NCBI RefSeq assembly: GCF_028728065.1
Contig: NZ_CP117812.1
Coordinates: forward strand, 2,356,001 to 2,420,000
Direction of reading: 5' to 3'
Source of the DNA: Lentisphaera profundi
Lineage (GTDB): Bacteria > Verrucomicrobiota > Lentisphaeria > Lentisphaerales > Lentisphaeraceae
Length of the DNA stretch: 64,000 nucleotides
The position numbers and the translations under genes are program-made. Below are positions 46,358 through 55,343 of the stretch, piece after piece. A model generated the notes under the pieces. The model had not been told where the DNA came from and made no database searches. It saw nothing but the letters and a program-made list of their open reading frames with translations. Every line of letters begins with the position of its first letter. Position 1 is the stretch's first letter.

Positions 46358-47188
46358 ATGAACTCCTATAAACTCGCAATTCAATTCGACGGGAAAAATT
46401 GGTTTGGTTGGCAAAGTCAAAATGATTTTGATGCCATTCAAGAGCAAATTGAGAAAGCCATCGCTAAACTCTACAATTATCCGAACATAAAAATTAGTGG
46501 CAGTGGCAGAACTGATGCAGGCGTCCATGCATTTGGCCTCTGCGCCAGCTTCACCGAACCCAAATCTTCCAAGTTCACCAGTGATACCCTAAGAAAAGGC
46601 ATCAATGCGCTACTCCCTGGGAGTATTCGTATTCGTTCGGTTCTTCCCTGTGAATCAGACTTCCATGCACGATTTTCATGTGTTGGAAAAACCTATATCT
46701 ATTTTGTTGATAACTCAACAACTGGAAGTCCTATACTGGCCCCCTATTCTTGGCACATGAGACGAAAGCTCAACATAGATAAAATGAGAGAATCACTAAA
46801 ACACCTCGAAGGTAAGCATGATTTCTCAGCCTTTACTGTCGAGAGAAAAAAATTAACTGGTCATGCCATTAGAACCGTCTTCAAGGCTGAGCTCGTTGAA
46901 ATAGGTCACCTCGTGGCCTTATTATTTACCGGAGATGGCTTTCTCTATAAGATGGTTCGGTCCATGGCTGGAGAAGTGGTCAATGTCGGCATGGAATTTC
47001 AAGAACCTGAGCATACACGCGTGGCTCTTGAATCCCAAGAACGATCCAAAGCAGTAGTAACTGCCCCTGCACAAGGTCTCTTTCTTGGCCAATGTTATTA
47101 TTCACAATTAGAAATGGAACAGGCATTAGATAAAGACACAAAAGACTTCTGCCTACAACTCTTATTTAATTTTAATGAGCAGTTATAA
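46358..47188 (+). CDS. truA: tRNA pseudouridine synthase TruA
   Basis: A 276-aa enzyme. The catalytic Asp lies in SGSGRTDAGVHAFG. Other family blocks are QFDGKNWFGWQSQ, HDFSAF and GDGFLYKMVRSMAG. TruA converts uridines 38-40 in the anticodon arm of many tRNAs to pseudouridine. The gene is followed after two bases by a lipoprotein gene. Confidence 0.97.
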   Translation: MNSYKLAIQFDGKNWFGWQSQNDFDAIQEQIEKAIAKLYNYPNIKISGSGRTDAGVHAFGLCASFTEPKSSKFTSDTLRKGINALLPGSIRIRSVLPCESDFHARFSCVGKTYIYFVDNSTTGSPILAPYSWHMRRKLNIDKMRESLKHLEGKHDFSAFTVERKKLTGHAIRTVFKAELVEIGHLVALLFTGDGFLYKMVRSMAGEVVNVGMEFQEPEHTRVALESQERSKAVVTAPAQGLFLGQCYYSQLEMEQALDKDTKDFCLQLLFNFNEQL

Positions 47189-47190
47189 TT

Positions 47191-47682
47191 TTGAAAAAAT
47201 TCATTCTTGTCTTAATTAGCTTATTCATTGCCACTTCTTGCAATCAAATTATGATAAAGGAATACCAGAGTCCTTTAGATCATGAGTTTTTTCGTTCTGC
47301 TGATTGCCAAGAAATAAAGTCCGGAGAATACCGTTATTCTCAAGGTGAAGATCACTACATACTGAACTCAAGGACTTTAAAAAAATTTCGGTCCAATGAA
47401 TTACTCTGGGAAAAGCCACGAGAAGAGATCCTCTACCCCTACGAGTATCTTGATTTAGCCGTTCCCTACATGCTTCGTGATGGCATGGATACACAGGAAA
47501 TACTTCATCTTCTTGGTAAAGTAGATCGATCAAGTAATCGCTTTAATTACTACAAACTCAGTAATGGTGCCGAGCTGATCCTCTTCAAAGGAACTCTCAA
47601 TATGCCGAAAGGAATGAAGAGTCTCACTATTCAAGGCCTCAGCTTTAGTGATGATTTTAAATTGTCTCCGCTTAAAAAATAG
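47191..47682 (+). CDS. Small lipoprotein of unknown function
   Basis: A 163-aa protein from a TTG start, chosen because it gives a complete signal peptide with lipobox (KKFILVLISLFIATSC). The mature part has no recognised domain; a helical segment with LDLAVPYMLRDGMDTQEIL is followed by a beta-rich end, which is like small SmpA/OmlA-type proteins, only by general shape. The gene starts two bases after truA and so is coexpressed. Confidence 0.65.
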   Translation: MKKFILVLISLFIATSCNQIMIKEYQSPLDHEFFRSADCQEIKSGEYRYSQGEDHYILNSRTLKKFRSNELLWEKPREEILYPYEYLDLAVPYMLRDGMDTQEILHLLGKVDRSSNRFNYYKLSNGAELILFKGTLNMPKGMKSLTIQGLSFSDDFKLSPLKK

Positions 47683-47938
47683 CGCCATGTATAAATTTAC
47701 TATCAAAAGTTTCGCTCTAGTACCTGGCCCACTCTTATCTATGAGCTATAACTTTATTATAGATCAAGTAATTCTAAATAATCGAAGACTTGCATGAAAG
47801 TAGGGATTTTTAGGCGGTCAAATATTGATCGATACCATTCTCTCTTTTCAGAAAAGATTAATATCTTCATTGAGCTCACCCTATTCACAGAGACAGCCAT
47901 CGTTTTTCGACAAAGAACTTTTCTTCTTTACAGGAAGC

Positions 47939-47968
47939 AAAAAGCCACAGTTTAAAAAACTGTGGCTT
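47939..47968 (-). terminator. Rho-independent terminator of the ribosomal protein/tRNA-Val unit
   Basis: On the minus strand, AAGCCACAG/CTGTGGCTT forms a 9-bp stem with a T/A-rich loop and ends in five T. It lies just after the 3' end of the last tRNA-Val gene and closes the unit that starts at rplV or upstream. Between 47683 and 47938 I see no gene. Confidence 0.88.
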
Positions 47969-47972
47969 AAAA

Positions 47973-48049
47973 TGGTGGGCGATGAGGGACTCGAACCCCC
48001 GACCTACTGGGTGTAAACCAGCCGCTCTAGCCAACTGAGCTAATCGCCC
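47973..48049 (-). tRNA. tRNA-Val(UAC), copy 5 in transcription order
   Basis: A 77-nt gene with encoded CCA. Read on the minus strand: acceptor GGGCGAT/ATCGCCC, anticodon loop TTTACAC (anticodon TAC), and T-loop TTCGAGT. It is identical to the four other copies. It is the last one, followed by a terminator. Confidence 0.97.
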
Positions 48050-48110
48050 GATAACTCGGGTGCTTTAGTCAGATCGCTCTGATAAGCCTTGCGCGAAACG
48101 CAATATAAAA

Positions 48111-48187
48111 TGGTGGGCGATGAGGGACTCGAACCCCCGACCTACTGGGTGTAAACCAGCCGCTCTAGCCAACTGAGCTAATCGCCC
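48111..48187 (-). tRNA. tRNA-Val(UAC), copy 4 in transcription order
   Basis: Identical in sequence to the other copies, with anticodon TAC and encoded CCA. A 61-nt spacer separates it from each neighbour. Confidence 0.97.
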
Positions 48188-48248
48188 GATAACTCGGGTG
48201 CTTTAGTCAGATTGCTCTGATAAGCCTTGCGCGAAACGCAATATAAAA

Positions 48249-48325
48249 TGGTGGGCGATGAGGGACTCGAACCCCCGACCTACTGGGTGTAAACCAGCCG
48301 CTCTAGCCAACTGAGCTAATCGCCC
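48249..48325 (-). tRNA. tRNA-Val(UAC), copy 3 in transcription order
   Basis: Identical to the other copies, 77 nt with CCA. The upstream spacer is 60 nt and the downstream spacer 61 nt. Confidence 0.97.
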
Positions 48326-48385
48326 GATAACTCGGGTGCTTTAGTCAGATCGCTCTGATAAGCCTTGCGCAAAGCGCAATATAAA

Positions 48386-48462
48386 TGGTGGGCGATGAGG
48401 GACTCGAACCCCCGACCTACTGGGTGTAAACCAGCCGCTCTAGCCAACTGAGCTAATCGCCC
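48386..48462 (-). tRNA. tRNA-Val(UAC), copy 2 in transcription order
   Basis: Identical to the other copies, 77 nt with CCA. Its upstream spacer (48463-48523) has the GAGA tetraloop variant. Confidence 0.97.
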
Positions 48463-48523
48463 GATAACTCGGGTGCTTTAGTCAGATCTCTCTGATAAGC
48501 CTTGCGCTAAGCGCAATATGAAA

Positions 48524-48600
48524 TGGTGGGCGATGAGGGACTCGAACCCCCGACCTACTGGGTGTAAACCAGCCGCTCTAGCCAACTGAGCTAATCGCCC
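48524..48600 (-). tRNA. tRNA-Val(UAC), copy 1 in transcription order
   Basis: Identical to the other copies. Its 5' end lies 9 nt after the secY stop codon, leaving no room for a separate promoter between them, so it is probably cut from the ribosomal-protein transcript or read from a promoter inside secY. Confidence 0.97.
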
Positions 48601-48609
48601 GGAAAATGT

Positions 48610-49971
48610 TTAACCTTTACGGCTTCTCAATCTTCCGCCGGTAATGAAACCGTCGTAATTGTTCTGGACTAACTGAACTTCAATTTGCTGCATAGTTTGA
48701 AGAACAACTCCAACCATAATTAACAAACTTGTTCCACCAAAGAACTGAGTAATGATAAAATCAGTTGAACCAGATCCCAATGCATTCATGAGAATGTAGG
48801 GAAGGAGCGCCAATATAACTAGGAATATCGCTCCTGCAACTGTAATTCGAGTCATTGTATCATTTAAAAATTTAGAAGTGGGTTCACCGGGTCTATGGCC
48901 TGGAACAAAAGCACCTGATCTATTCAAATCATCGGCAATTTGTATTGGATTGAATTGTGTTGCTACCCAAAAGAAAGTGAATACTAGAATGAGTAAACCT
49001 TGGATTATAAGATAAGCAGTACTACCGAAAGAGAACCAAGGAGCCACTGTCTGAGCAAAGCTTCCACCGATTTTATTTATAATCATTGGTGGGAACATCA
49101 TTAAGGCTGATGCAAAGATAATGGGCATTACACCGGCATGATTCACTTTAAGTGGCAGGTATGATGTTTTTTCAATCATAGCGTTTCTACTTGCAGCGTC
49201 ACGGGCATATTTCAAAGGAATTTTTCGCATACCCTGAACGAGGGCTACGGTTGCGGCTGTGACCATAAAGAGAATACCAACAACAACGAGAATTTGAACC
49301 AGGTTCCACTCACCTTCTTGGTATTTAGAATAAACAGCTGCGAAAGCTTGAGGCATAGAAGAGAGCACGTTAATAGTAATGATAATAGAAGCACCATTAC
49401 CTAAACCTTTATCAGTAATTTGTTCACCAAGCCACATAATAAGGATGGCTGCTGCTGTCACAATAATCGTAGTCTGTATAACAAAAGCAGTGCCCTTGTC
49501 TGTTACTAAGTTATCGAAACCAGCTACTCCTAAGAGTTTGGATGGTGTATGCATGGCGATAGCCATCATACAACTCTGTACTGCACAAATGACGATAGTC
49601 ATATAGCGCGTGTACTGATTGAGCTTCTGACGACCATGTGATCCGTCTTTTTGGAGTTTCTCCAAATTCGGGAACACAGGCGTCATTAGCTGCATGATAA
49701 TCGATGCCGTAATATACGGCATTATACCCAGTACACCAATGGCAAGCTTCTGTAATGCGCCACCTGAAAATACGTTGGCCATACCAACTAATTTGTTGGC
49801 ACTTTCGGATTGACTCTTAATCGACTCCATGATGTCACTAAGAACAGTGAGATCAATTCCCGGTATTGGAACATTCTTAAGTACACGTACTAAAACAATG
49901 ATCCAAACCGTATACAATAACTTCTTACGAAGGTCTTGTACTTTTAACATATTTCGAAAAGCTGAAAGCAT
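48610..49971 (-). CDS. secY: Protein translocase subunit SecY
   Basis: A 453-aa membrane channel subunit with ten helices. Family markers include VPIPGIDL near the N-terminus, the plug/TM2 region FSGGALQKLAIGVLGIMPYITASI, GLGNGASIIITINVLSSMP and the C-terminal ATQFNPIQIADDLNRSGAFVPGHRPG. SecY with SecE and SecG exports proteins across the inner membrane. It lies 16 bp after rplO and is the last protein gene of the ribosomal operon; the tRNA-Val array begins 9 nt after its stop. No adk, map, infA or rpmJ follows, unlike many other bacteria. Confidence 0.98.
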   Translation of the reverse strand: MLSAFRNMLKVQDLRKKLLYTVWIIVLVRVLKNVPIPGIDLTVLSDIMESIKSQSESANKLVGMANVFSGGALQKLAIGVLGIMPYITASIIMQLMTPVFPNLEKLQKDGSHGRQKLNQYTRYMTIVICAVQSCMMAIAMHTPSKLLGVAGFDNLVTDKGTAFVIQTTIIVTAAAILIMWLGEQITDKGLGNGASIIITINVLSSMPQAFAAVYSKYQEGEWNLVQILVVVGILFMVTAATVALVQGMRKIPLKYARDAASRNAMIEKTSYLPLKVNHAGVMPIIFASALMMFPPMIINKIGGSFAQTVAPWFSFGSTAYLIIQGLLILVFTFFWVATQFNPIQIADDLNRSGAFVPGHRPGEPTSKFLNDTMTRITVAGAIFLVILALLPYILMNALGSGSTDFIITQFFGGTSLLIMVGVVLQTMQQIEVQLVQNNYDGFITGGRLRSRKG

Positions 49972-49987
49972 TACAGAATCCTGTTGA

Positions 49988-50434
49988 CTAAACCGCTTCT
50001 ACAGATCCGCCGGCAGCGGCGATTTTGTCAGAAGCAGTTTTTGAAAATTTATTAGCTTTAACTGTTAAAGCTTTAGAAATTTCACCATTGGCGAGAACTT
50101 TTAAACCGGCACCTACAACAGCACTGATAAGCTTTTTCTCTATGAGAGCAGCTCCATCAACAGTGTCGCCAGCATTGAAGTGTTCTTCAATACTAGTAAG
50201 GTTTACGATTGTCCATTCCTTGTGATTACGCGCTTTGAAACCACGGTTATGTGGCAAACGACGGAAAAGTGGAATCTGACCACCCTCAAAGTGAGGACGT
50301 ATAGTACTACCTGAGCGTGACTTCTGCCCTTTTTCACCACGACCACCAGTACGGCCTAAACCGGAACCATCACCGCGGCAAATACGCTTACGGTTTTTGG
50401 CAGTAGCCTGCTTATTGAAAGTATTGAGCTTCAT
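49988..50434 (-). CDS. rplO: 50S ribosomal protein L15
   Basis: A 148-aa protein with the L15 signature RICRGDGSGLGRTGGRGEKGQKSRSG and the L15 mid-section GGQIPLFRRLPHNRGF. It is part of the large subunit and assembles late. Its ATG overlaps the rpsE stop by one base (TAATG). rpmD (L30), usually between rpsE and rplO, is missing. Confidence 0.97.
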   Translation of the reverse strand: MKLNTFNKQATAKNRKRICRGDGSGLGRTGGRGEKGQKSRSGSTIRPHFEGGQIPLFRRLPHNRGFKARNHKEWTIVNLTSIEEHFNAGDTVDGAALIEKKLISAVVGAGLKVLANGEISKALTVKANKFSKTASDKIAAAGGSVEAV

Positions 50435-50949
50435 TATGCGTTCTCCTTCTTGAGGCCACGCTTAGTGAGGATCTCATCACGACTTTCAAGCATTTTAATA
50501 GCTTTTACAGTAGCGTGAACAACATTCATTGGGTTGTTTGAACCAAGTGATTTTGCAAGTACATCTTTGTAACCAGCAAGCTCTAGTACAGCACGCATAC
50601 CGCCACCAGCGATAAGACCTGTACCCTCAGAAGCAGGGCGAATAATAATTTTTGCGCCAGAGTGCTTAGCAGTAGCTTCATGTGGAAGTGTCATCTTGTG
50701 GAGTGGCACTGAGAACATGTTATGCTTTGCAAGGTTTACACCCTTTTTGATAGCGTCTACAACTTCATTTGCTTTACCAAGTGCAACGCCAACGTTACCC
50801 TTGTGATCGCCTACAACTACGAGAGCTGAAAAACTGAAGTTACGACCACCTTTTACCACTTTTGAACAGCGGTTGATAGCTACGACTCTTTCGTCCAATT
50901 CCGGAGAATCGGAAGAGTTAGCATCTTTTTGATTTCTTTTATCGTTCAT
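50434..50949 (-). CDS. rpsE: 30S ribosomal protein S5
   Basis: A 171-aa protein with VKGGRNFSFSALVVVGDHKG and GLIAGGGMRAVLELAG, the standard S5 blocks. S5 lies at the mRNA entry and decoding region. The N-terminal 20 residues are an Asn/Asp/Ser-rich extension. It starts 9 bp after rplR ends and is coupled to rplO. Confidence 0.97.
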   Translation of the reverse strand: MNDKRNQKDANSSDSPELDERVVAINRCSKVVKGGRNFSFSALVVVGDHKGNVGVALGKANEVVDAIKKGVNLAKHNMFSVPLHKMTLPHEATAKHSGAKIIIRPASEGTGLIAGGGMRAVLELAGYKDVLAKSLGSNNPMNVVHATVKAIKMLESRDEILTKRGLKKENA

Positions 50950-50958
50950 GTTTATCCC

Positions 50959-51324
50959 CTAAAATTCCAAGCCAGCTTCACGCGCGGCGTCAGCTAACTC
51001 TTTTACGCGACCATGGAAACGGAAACCTGCACGGTCGAAAACGACTTTGCTAATTCCAGCAGCTTTTGCATTATCAGCAGCAATCTTGCCTACTAATACA
51101 GCGCCTTCCTTGTTTGCAGCTTGTATATTTGTTCCATCGAAAGCTTTATCTTTAGTAGAGGCTGAGGCAAGAGTCTTACCAGCTTCATCATCGATAAACT
51201 GAACGGATATGTGATTAAGAGAGCGTGATATTGCCATGCGTGGCTTCGCTGCTGTTCCAGCAACTTTCTTACGCACATGAAAATGCCTGCGCTTTCTTTG
51301 TTGTTTTGTAGTTTTTATACTCAT
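50959..51324 (-). CDS. rplR: 50S ribosomal protein L18
   Basis: A 121-aa protein. The 5S rRNA-binding family shows [18 protein letters not shown] and the C-terminal [20 protein letters not shown]. It is 21 bp after rplF. Length is normal. Confidence 0.96.
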   Translation of the reverse strand: MSIKTTKQQRKRRHFHVRKKVAGTAAKPRMAISRSLNHISVQFIDDEAGKTLASASTKDKAFDGTNIQAANKEGAVLVGKIAADNAKAAGISKVVFDRAGFRFHGRVKELADAAREAGLEF

Positions 51325-51345
51325 AATTATCTCCGTGGGCAGCTG

Positions 51346-51891
51346 TTATTTACCAGCGCTCTTACCTTCTTTAAGTGCGATATGTTCATTCACATAACGA
51401 ACACCTTTACCTTTGTAGGCATCAGGTTTTCTGTAAAAACGAATGTTAGCGGATACTTGACCAACTAGTTGTTTATCAAATCCTTCAACAGTGATCTTTG
51501 TTGGATCAGGCATAGTAACCTTGATACCAGCAGGGATCTCGTAGTTGATTGGATGTGAGTAACCCAAGTTTAAGTTTAGAGTGTTGCCTTGTATAGCACC
51601 TCTGAAACCAGTACCGCGGATTTCTAGCTCTTTTTTCCAACCATCGCTTACGCCGACAATCATATTACAGATAAGACTGCGGTTAAGACCGTGCTCAGCT
51701 TTTGAAAAACGGCTATCGTCCTGACGTGTTACTTCAACTAATTTTGCTTCAGTATTTACGCTGGCTTCTACACGAGGAGTTAATGTGTGACTTAATTCAC
51801 CTTTAGGACCTTTGACAGTAACTTCTTTAGCAGAAATTTTAACTTCAACGCCTGAGGGAATGCTTATTGCTTTATTACCAATTCTTGACAT
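51346..51891 (-). CDS. rplF: 50S ribosomal protein L6
   Basis: A 181-aa protein. It has MSRIGNKAISIPSGVEV at the start, the internal repeat typical of L6, and the C-terminal block RFYRKPDAYKGKGVRY. L6 lies near the factor-binding site of the large subunit. It is 18 bp from rpsH. Confidence 0.97.
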   Translation of the reverse strand: MSRIGNKAISIPSGVEVKISAKEVTVKGPKGELSHTLTPRVEASVNTEAKLVEVTRQDDSRFSKAEHGLNRSLICNMIVGVSDGWKKELEIRGTGFRGAIQGNTLNLNLGYSHPINYEIPAGIKVTMPDPTKITVEGFDKQLVGQVSANIRFYRKPDAYKGKGVRYVNEHIALKEGKSAGK

Positions 51892-51909
51892 GATGAATTT
51901 CCTTAAAGA

Positions 51910-52302
51910 TTACCAAACAAGGGCAACAACTTCGCCGCCGATGTTTTCACTTTTAGCTTTCTGACCCGTCATCATACCTTTAGAAGTCGAAATAACAGCA
52001 ATACCTAGACCACCACGTACACGTGGAATCTTGTCAGCTTTCACAAAAATACGGCAGCTACCTTTAGAAACTCTTTTGAGTCCCTGAATAAGTGGCTGGC
52101 CTTTATGATACTTAAGCTGAACCTTGAGGTCCGCTTTGTTATTTTCTAATTCTACGACTTCGTAGTCTGCGATGTAACCTTCCTCTTTGAGGATGGAAGA
52201 GATAGACGCATTAACCTTTGAAGAAGGCATGTTCAGTTCGGCGAGATTCGCCATACCTGCGTTTCTTAAACGAGTAAGAAAGTCTGCGATTGTATCGTTC
52301 AT
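51910..52302 (-). CDS. rpsH: 30S ribosomal protein S8
   Basis: A 130-aa protein that starts with MNDTIADFLTRLRNAGMANL and ends with the conserved GLGIAVISTSKGMMT and GGEVVALVW. In E. coli S8 also represses the spc operon by binding its mRNA near rplE; whether this occurs here cannot be seen. Gap to rpsN is 21 bp. Confidence 0.97.
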   Translation of the reverse strand: MNDTIADFLTRLRNAGMANLAELNMPSSKVNASISSILKEEGYIADYEVVELENNKADLKVQLKYHKGQPLIQGLKRVSKGSCRIFVKADKIPRVRGGLGIAVISTSKGMMTGQKAKSENIGGEVVALVW

Positions 52303-52323
52303 TTTTTATAATTTCCTAATTGA

Positions 52324-52593
52324 TTACCAGCTAGCTCTTCTCATGCCAGGAACAAGACCCTGACTTGCGAGCTCACGGAGTGTAAGACGTGAAACACCGA
52401 ATTTGCGGTAGTAAGCACGCTTTCTGCCTGTGACTGAGCAGCGATTTACAACACGAGTAGGACTCGCGTTACGGGGGAGGTTACTAAGACCTGCATAGTC
52501 ACCAGCTTTTTTCAAAGCTGCACGACGTTCTGCATATTTAGCAACAACTTTTGCTTTCTTTTCGTTTCTTTGAATCCAAGATTTCTTAGCCAT
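52324..52593 (-). CDS. rpsN: 30S ribosomal protein S14, long zinc-free form
   Basis: An 89-aa protein. The core [20 protein letters not shown] and the end [10 protein letters not shown] are typical S14. Its length and absence of the two CxxC pairs show the zinc-independent form, not the 61-aa zinc form. It lies between rplE (11 bp) and rpsH. Confidence 0.97.
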   Translation of the reverse strand: MAKKSWIQRNEKKAKVVAKYAERRAALKKAGDYAGLSNLPRNASPTRVVNRCSVTGRKRAYYRKFGVSRLTLRELASQGLVPGMRRASW

Positions 52594-52604
52594 GGTTCAA
52601 CTCC

Positions 52605-53141
52605 TTACTTAGAGAAAGGCATACCAAGAAGTGCGAGGAGTTCTCTACCTTCTTCGTCTGACTTTGCCGTTGTTACAACTGTTATATTCATACCAATTGC
52701 ATGTTTGATTTTGTCTAGGTCAATTTCAGTGAAGATCGACTGATCGTTGATCCCCATTGTGTAGTTACCTGAACCATCAAAACCAGTAGCTTTTACACCG
52801 CGAAAGTCACGTACACGTGGAAGTGCATTGTGAATCAAGCGCGTAAGGAATTCGTACATCATTTGACCACGTAGAGTCACTTTTGTACCAATTGCTTGGC
52901 CTTCGCGAAGTTTGAAATTCGCAATAGATTTCTTAGCTTTAGTTTCTACAGCTTTTTGACCTGTAATAGTCGTGAGAAGTTTTACAGCTTCACCAAGAAC
53001 TTCACGCTCTTGCTTAGTGCCGATACCGCAGTTAAGAATTACTTTTTCGAGTTTTGGTACCATGTTAATGTTACCATATTCGAATTTCTTAACCATAGCG
53101 GCTACAACTTCTGTCTTATATTTTTCTTTCATTGAAGTCAT
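52605..53141 (-). CDS. rplE: 50S ribosomal protein L5
   Basis: A 178-aa protein with [34 protein letters not shown] and the 3' end [20 protein letters not shown]. It binds 5S rRNA. Its ATG context includes two in-frame ATG codons (MTSM), the first of which I use. It is 10 bp after rplX. Confidence 0.97.
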   Translation of the reverse strand: MTSMKEKYKTEVVAAMVKKFEYGNINMVPKLEKVILNCGIGTKQEREVLGEAVKLLTTITGQKAVETKAKKSIANFKLREGQAIGTKVTLRGQMMYEFLTRLIHNALPRVRDFRGVKATGFDGSGNYTMGINDQSIFTEIDLDKIKHAIGMNITVVTTAKSDEEGRELLALLGMPFSK

Positions 53142-53151
53142 CTGATACCAC

Positions 53152-53424
53152 CTATGCTTTCTTAGCTGAACGAGCTTCGTATTTGTCTTTCGTCATCACG
53201 TTAGAAACGTGAATCGGAGCTTCAAATTCGACAATTCCGCCTTCTGGATTTGCTTCACTTGGACGAACAGCTTTCTTACTGATGTTGAGACCTTCAACAG
53301 TAATAGTTTGTTTAAGGCGATTGATAGAAGTAACTTTACCAGATTTGACCTTGTCAGTACGTGACCTGTCTTTACCTGCAATAATTACAACTTCTTGCCC
53401 CATCTTTACTGGGAAATCATTCAT
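53152..53424 (-). CDS. rplX: 50S ribosomal protein L24
   Basis: A 90-aa KOW-motif protein ([21 protein letters not shown]), with the later [21 protein letters not shown]. It initiates assembly of the large subunit. Its start shares one base with the rplN stop (TAATG). Confidence 0.96.
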   Translation of the reverse strand: MNDFPVKMGQEVVIIAGKDRSRTDKVKSGKVTSINRLKQTITVEGLNISKKAVRPSEANPEGGIVEFEAPIHVSNVMTKDKYEARSAKKA

Positions 53425-53789
53425 TAGAGAACCTCCGGTGCTAAAGAAACAATTTTCATAAATTTCTTTTCTCTGAGTTCACGAGCTACTGGGCCAAAGA
53501 TACGTGTACCACGTGGCTCATTATTCGCGTTGATAACTACAGCGGCGTTCTTGTCGAAGTTGAGGTACGAACCGTCTGCACGACGAATTCTTTTTCTTGT
53601 ACGAACAACAACGGCTTTGATGACGTCACCTTTCTTAACAACACCGTTAGGGCTGGCTTCTTTTACTGTAGCAGTAATAATATCACCAACACCAGCATAT
53701 TTTCTGCGCTGACCTAATACAGTGATAGCAACAATACGCTTAGCGCCTGTGTTGTCTGCCACTTCTAGGCTTGTCTGCATCTGGATCAT
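53424..53789 (-). CDS. rplN: 50S ribosomal protein L14
   Basis: A 121-aa protein, near invariant in length in bacteria. It starts [18 protein letters not shown] and carries [17 protein letters not shown] and [14 protein letters not shown]. It forms an intersubunit bridge. It is coupled to rplX and is 12 bp from rpsQ. Confidence 0.98.
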   Translation of the reverse strand: MIQMQTSLEVADNTGAKRIVAITVLGQRRKYAGVGDIITATVKEASPNGVVKKGDVIKAVVVRTRKRIRRADGSYLNFDKNAAVVINANNEPRGTRIFGPVARELREKKFMKIVSLAPEVL

Positions 53790-53801
53790 ATATAAATCTC
53801 C

Positions 53802-54074
53802 TTATTCAGCAGTAGATTGAATACTCATAAGTCTCCAGCACTTCTTCTTGCTGATAGGTCTCATTTCGCAGATAAGAACTTGGTCGCCAATTTTGGCTTC
53901 GTTCTTCTCATCATGTGCGTAGTATTTTTTACTGATGTTAATAACTTTCTTAAATTTAGCATGACGCGCTTTGCGGTTAACTGTTACAACGATGGTTTTA
54001 TCCATTTTGTCGCTGGTAACAACGCCTACACGCTGCTTGCGCTTGCCACGTTCTTGATTTTCGTTTTCACTCAT
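53802..54074 (-). CDS. rpsQ: 30S ribosomal protein S17
   Basis: A 90-aa OB-fold protein with [20 protein letters not shown] and [20 protein letters not shown], both typical of S17. A short polar N-terminal extension precedes the core. It is 12 bp from rpmC. Confidence 0.96.
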   Translation of the reverse strand: MSENENQERGKRKQRVGVVTSDKMDKTIVVTVNRKARHAKFKKVINISKKYYAHDEKNEAKIGDQVLICEMRPISKKKCWRLMSIQSTAE

Positions 54075-54086
54075 TGGATATAATCC

Positions 54087-54275
54087 CTATTTACAGCGGG
54101 CTGTTTGCTCGGTTTTAATTCTGGCAACAGTTTTGCGCGCCTCGCGAATACTTGAAGTATTCTCGATTTGACCTGTTTTTGCCTGGAGTCTGAGATTCAG
54201 AAGCTCCTTGTCGAGTTCACCAAGCTTTTCAATTAGCTCCGCGTCAGTCAATTTTTTTACGTCTGCAGCTTTCAT
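54087..54275 (-). CDS. rpmC: 50S ribosomal protein L29
   Basis: A 62-aa helical-hairpin protein (ELIEKLGELDKELLNLRLQA, then REARKTVARIKTEQ). It lies at the peptide exit tunnel, where trigger factor docks near L23 and L29. Its ATG overlaps the rplP stop by one base (TAATG). Confidence 0.95.
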   Translation of the reverse strand: MKAADVKKLTDAELIEKLGELDKELLNLRLQAKTGQIENTSSIREARKTVARIKTEQTARCK

Positions 54276-54694
54276 TAGATTTGATCCTCTTTAGCAAGGA
54301 AGCGAGTACGCATTCCAAGTTTGTTTGCTGCAAGTGCCATAGCTTCTTTAGCTGTGCTACGTGTTACACCACTCATTTCGAAAAGGATACGTCCTGGACG
54401 AACGCAAGCAACCCAATGATCTGGTCCTGGCTTACCTTTACCCATACGTACTTCTAGTGGCTTCTTAGAGATCGGCTTATCAGGGAAAACTCTGATCCAA
54501 ACCTTTGCTCTTCTTTTCGTGTGTCTAGTCATAGTCACACGACAGGCTTCGATCTGACGAGCTGTCATCCAACCGCGATCTAGTACCTGAAGGCCAAACT
54601 CACCGAAGTCGAGCTTGTTACAGTTTCCCGCATTACCTGCGAGACTGCCTCTTTGAACCTTTCTGTATTTTACCCTTTTTGGCATTAGTGCCAT
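54275..54694 (-). CDS. rplP: 50S ribosomal protein L16
   Basis: A 139-aa protein with the usual N-terminus [16 protein letters not shown], then [20 protein letters not shown] and MGKGKGxPDHW-type end (here [20 protein letters not shown]). The start at 54694 lies inside rpsC, giving a 62-bp overlap, which is unusually long for ribosomal genes; an internal ATG at 54685 would still overlap by 53 bp. Confidence 0.97.
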   Translation of the reverse strand: MALMPKRVKYRKVQRGSLAGNAGNCNKLDFGEFGLQVLDRGWMTARQIEACRVTMTRHTKRRAKVWIRVFPDKPISKKPLEVRMGKGKPGPDHWVACVRPGRILFEMSGVTRSTAKEAMALAANKLGMRTRFLAKEDQI

Positions 54695-55331
54695 GATTTT
54701 GCTCCAAATTTTTAGGTTTACATATCCAAACTTTTATACCGATAATGCCGTAAGTCGTGTTCGCTTCTGCGAATCCATAATCAATATTCGCACTGATTGT
54801 TTGTAGGGGTACACGACCTTCACTATACATTTCGTTACGCGCTAAATCAGCACCGCCGAGACGACCACCGCATTTAACTTTGATACCTTCAGCACCCATG
54901 TCCATAGCGACTTGGATTGACTTCTTCATAGCACGACGGAAAGAAACACGTCTTTCCAACTGCTGAGCAATGCTTTCAGCTACCAAAACCGCGTCTACTT
55001 CAGGATTCCGTACTTCGACTACGTCGAGGAATACTTCTTTGCCTTTAGCAAGTTTGGCTAGTTGTAGTTTTACTTCTTCAATTTGAGCGCCTTTGCTACC
55101 GATCACAAGTCCTGGACGGGCTGTGTGGATGGCTACGCGAACGCGATTTGCGAAACGCTCAATATTGATGCGGGAAACCGCAAATTCTTTAAATCTACCT
55201 TTGATAAGCTTACGAATGTCAATATCTTCTGCGAGCTTACCAGCAAAATCTTTCTTGCTTGCAAACCAGCGTGAACGCCAATCTTTCGTATAACCTATTC
55301 TGAATCCAACTGGATTTACTTTTTGACCCAC
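54633..55331 (-). CDS. rpsC: 30S ribosomal protein S3
   Basis: A 232-aa protein with KH domain ([17 protein letters not shown]), N-terminal [12 protein letters not shown], and the C-terminal block [16 protein letters not shown]-type (here [19 protein letters not shown]). S3 lies at the mRNA entry tunnel. The fold ends near [13 protein letters not shown]; the last about 20 residues are a basic tail encoded in the overlap with rplP. Confidence 0.97.
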   Translation of the reverse strand: MGQKVNPVGFRIGYTKDWRSRWFASKKDFAGKLAEDIDIRKLIKGRFKEFAVSRINIERFANRVRVAIHTARPGLVIGSKGAQIEEVKLQLAKLAKGKEVFLDVVEVRNPEVDAVLVAESIAQQLERRVSFRRAMKKSIQVAMDMGAEGIKVKCGGRLGGADLARNEMYSEGRVPLQTISANIDYGFAEANTTYGIIGIKVWICKPKNLEQNHGTNAKKGKIQKGSKRQSRR

Positions 55332-55343
55332 TGTAAACTCCTT

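Larger units (their letters stand above)
47973..48600 (-). repeat. Tandem array of 138-bp units: tRNA-Val plus structured spacer
   Basis: Five tRNA copies alternate with four spacers (48050-48110, 48188-48248, 48326-48385, 48463-48523). On the transcribed strand each spacer can form a stem TTGCG(T/C)/GCGCAA and a second stem TCAGA/TCTGA. The loops of the second stem are GCAA, GCGA, GCGA and GAGA, all GNRA. The first stem differs by a U-G to C-G change and by its loop base. Confidence 0.9.

Noticed and set aside
47825-48016. 63-aa reading frame on the plus strand before the tRNA genes
   Set aside because: It runs through the terminator and into the antisense of a tRNA gene and has no ribosome-binding site.
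47973-48600. CRISPR-like array from regularly spaced repeats
   Set aside because: The repeated 77-bp units fold as tRNA-Val with CCA ends, and the spacers are nearly identical, unlike CRISPR spacers. No cas genes are seen.
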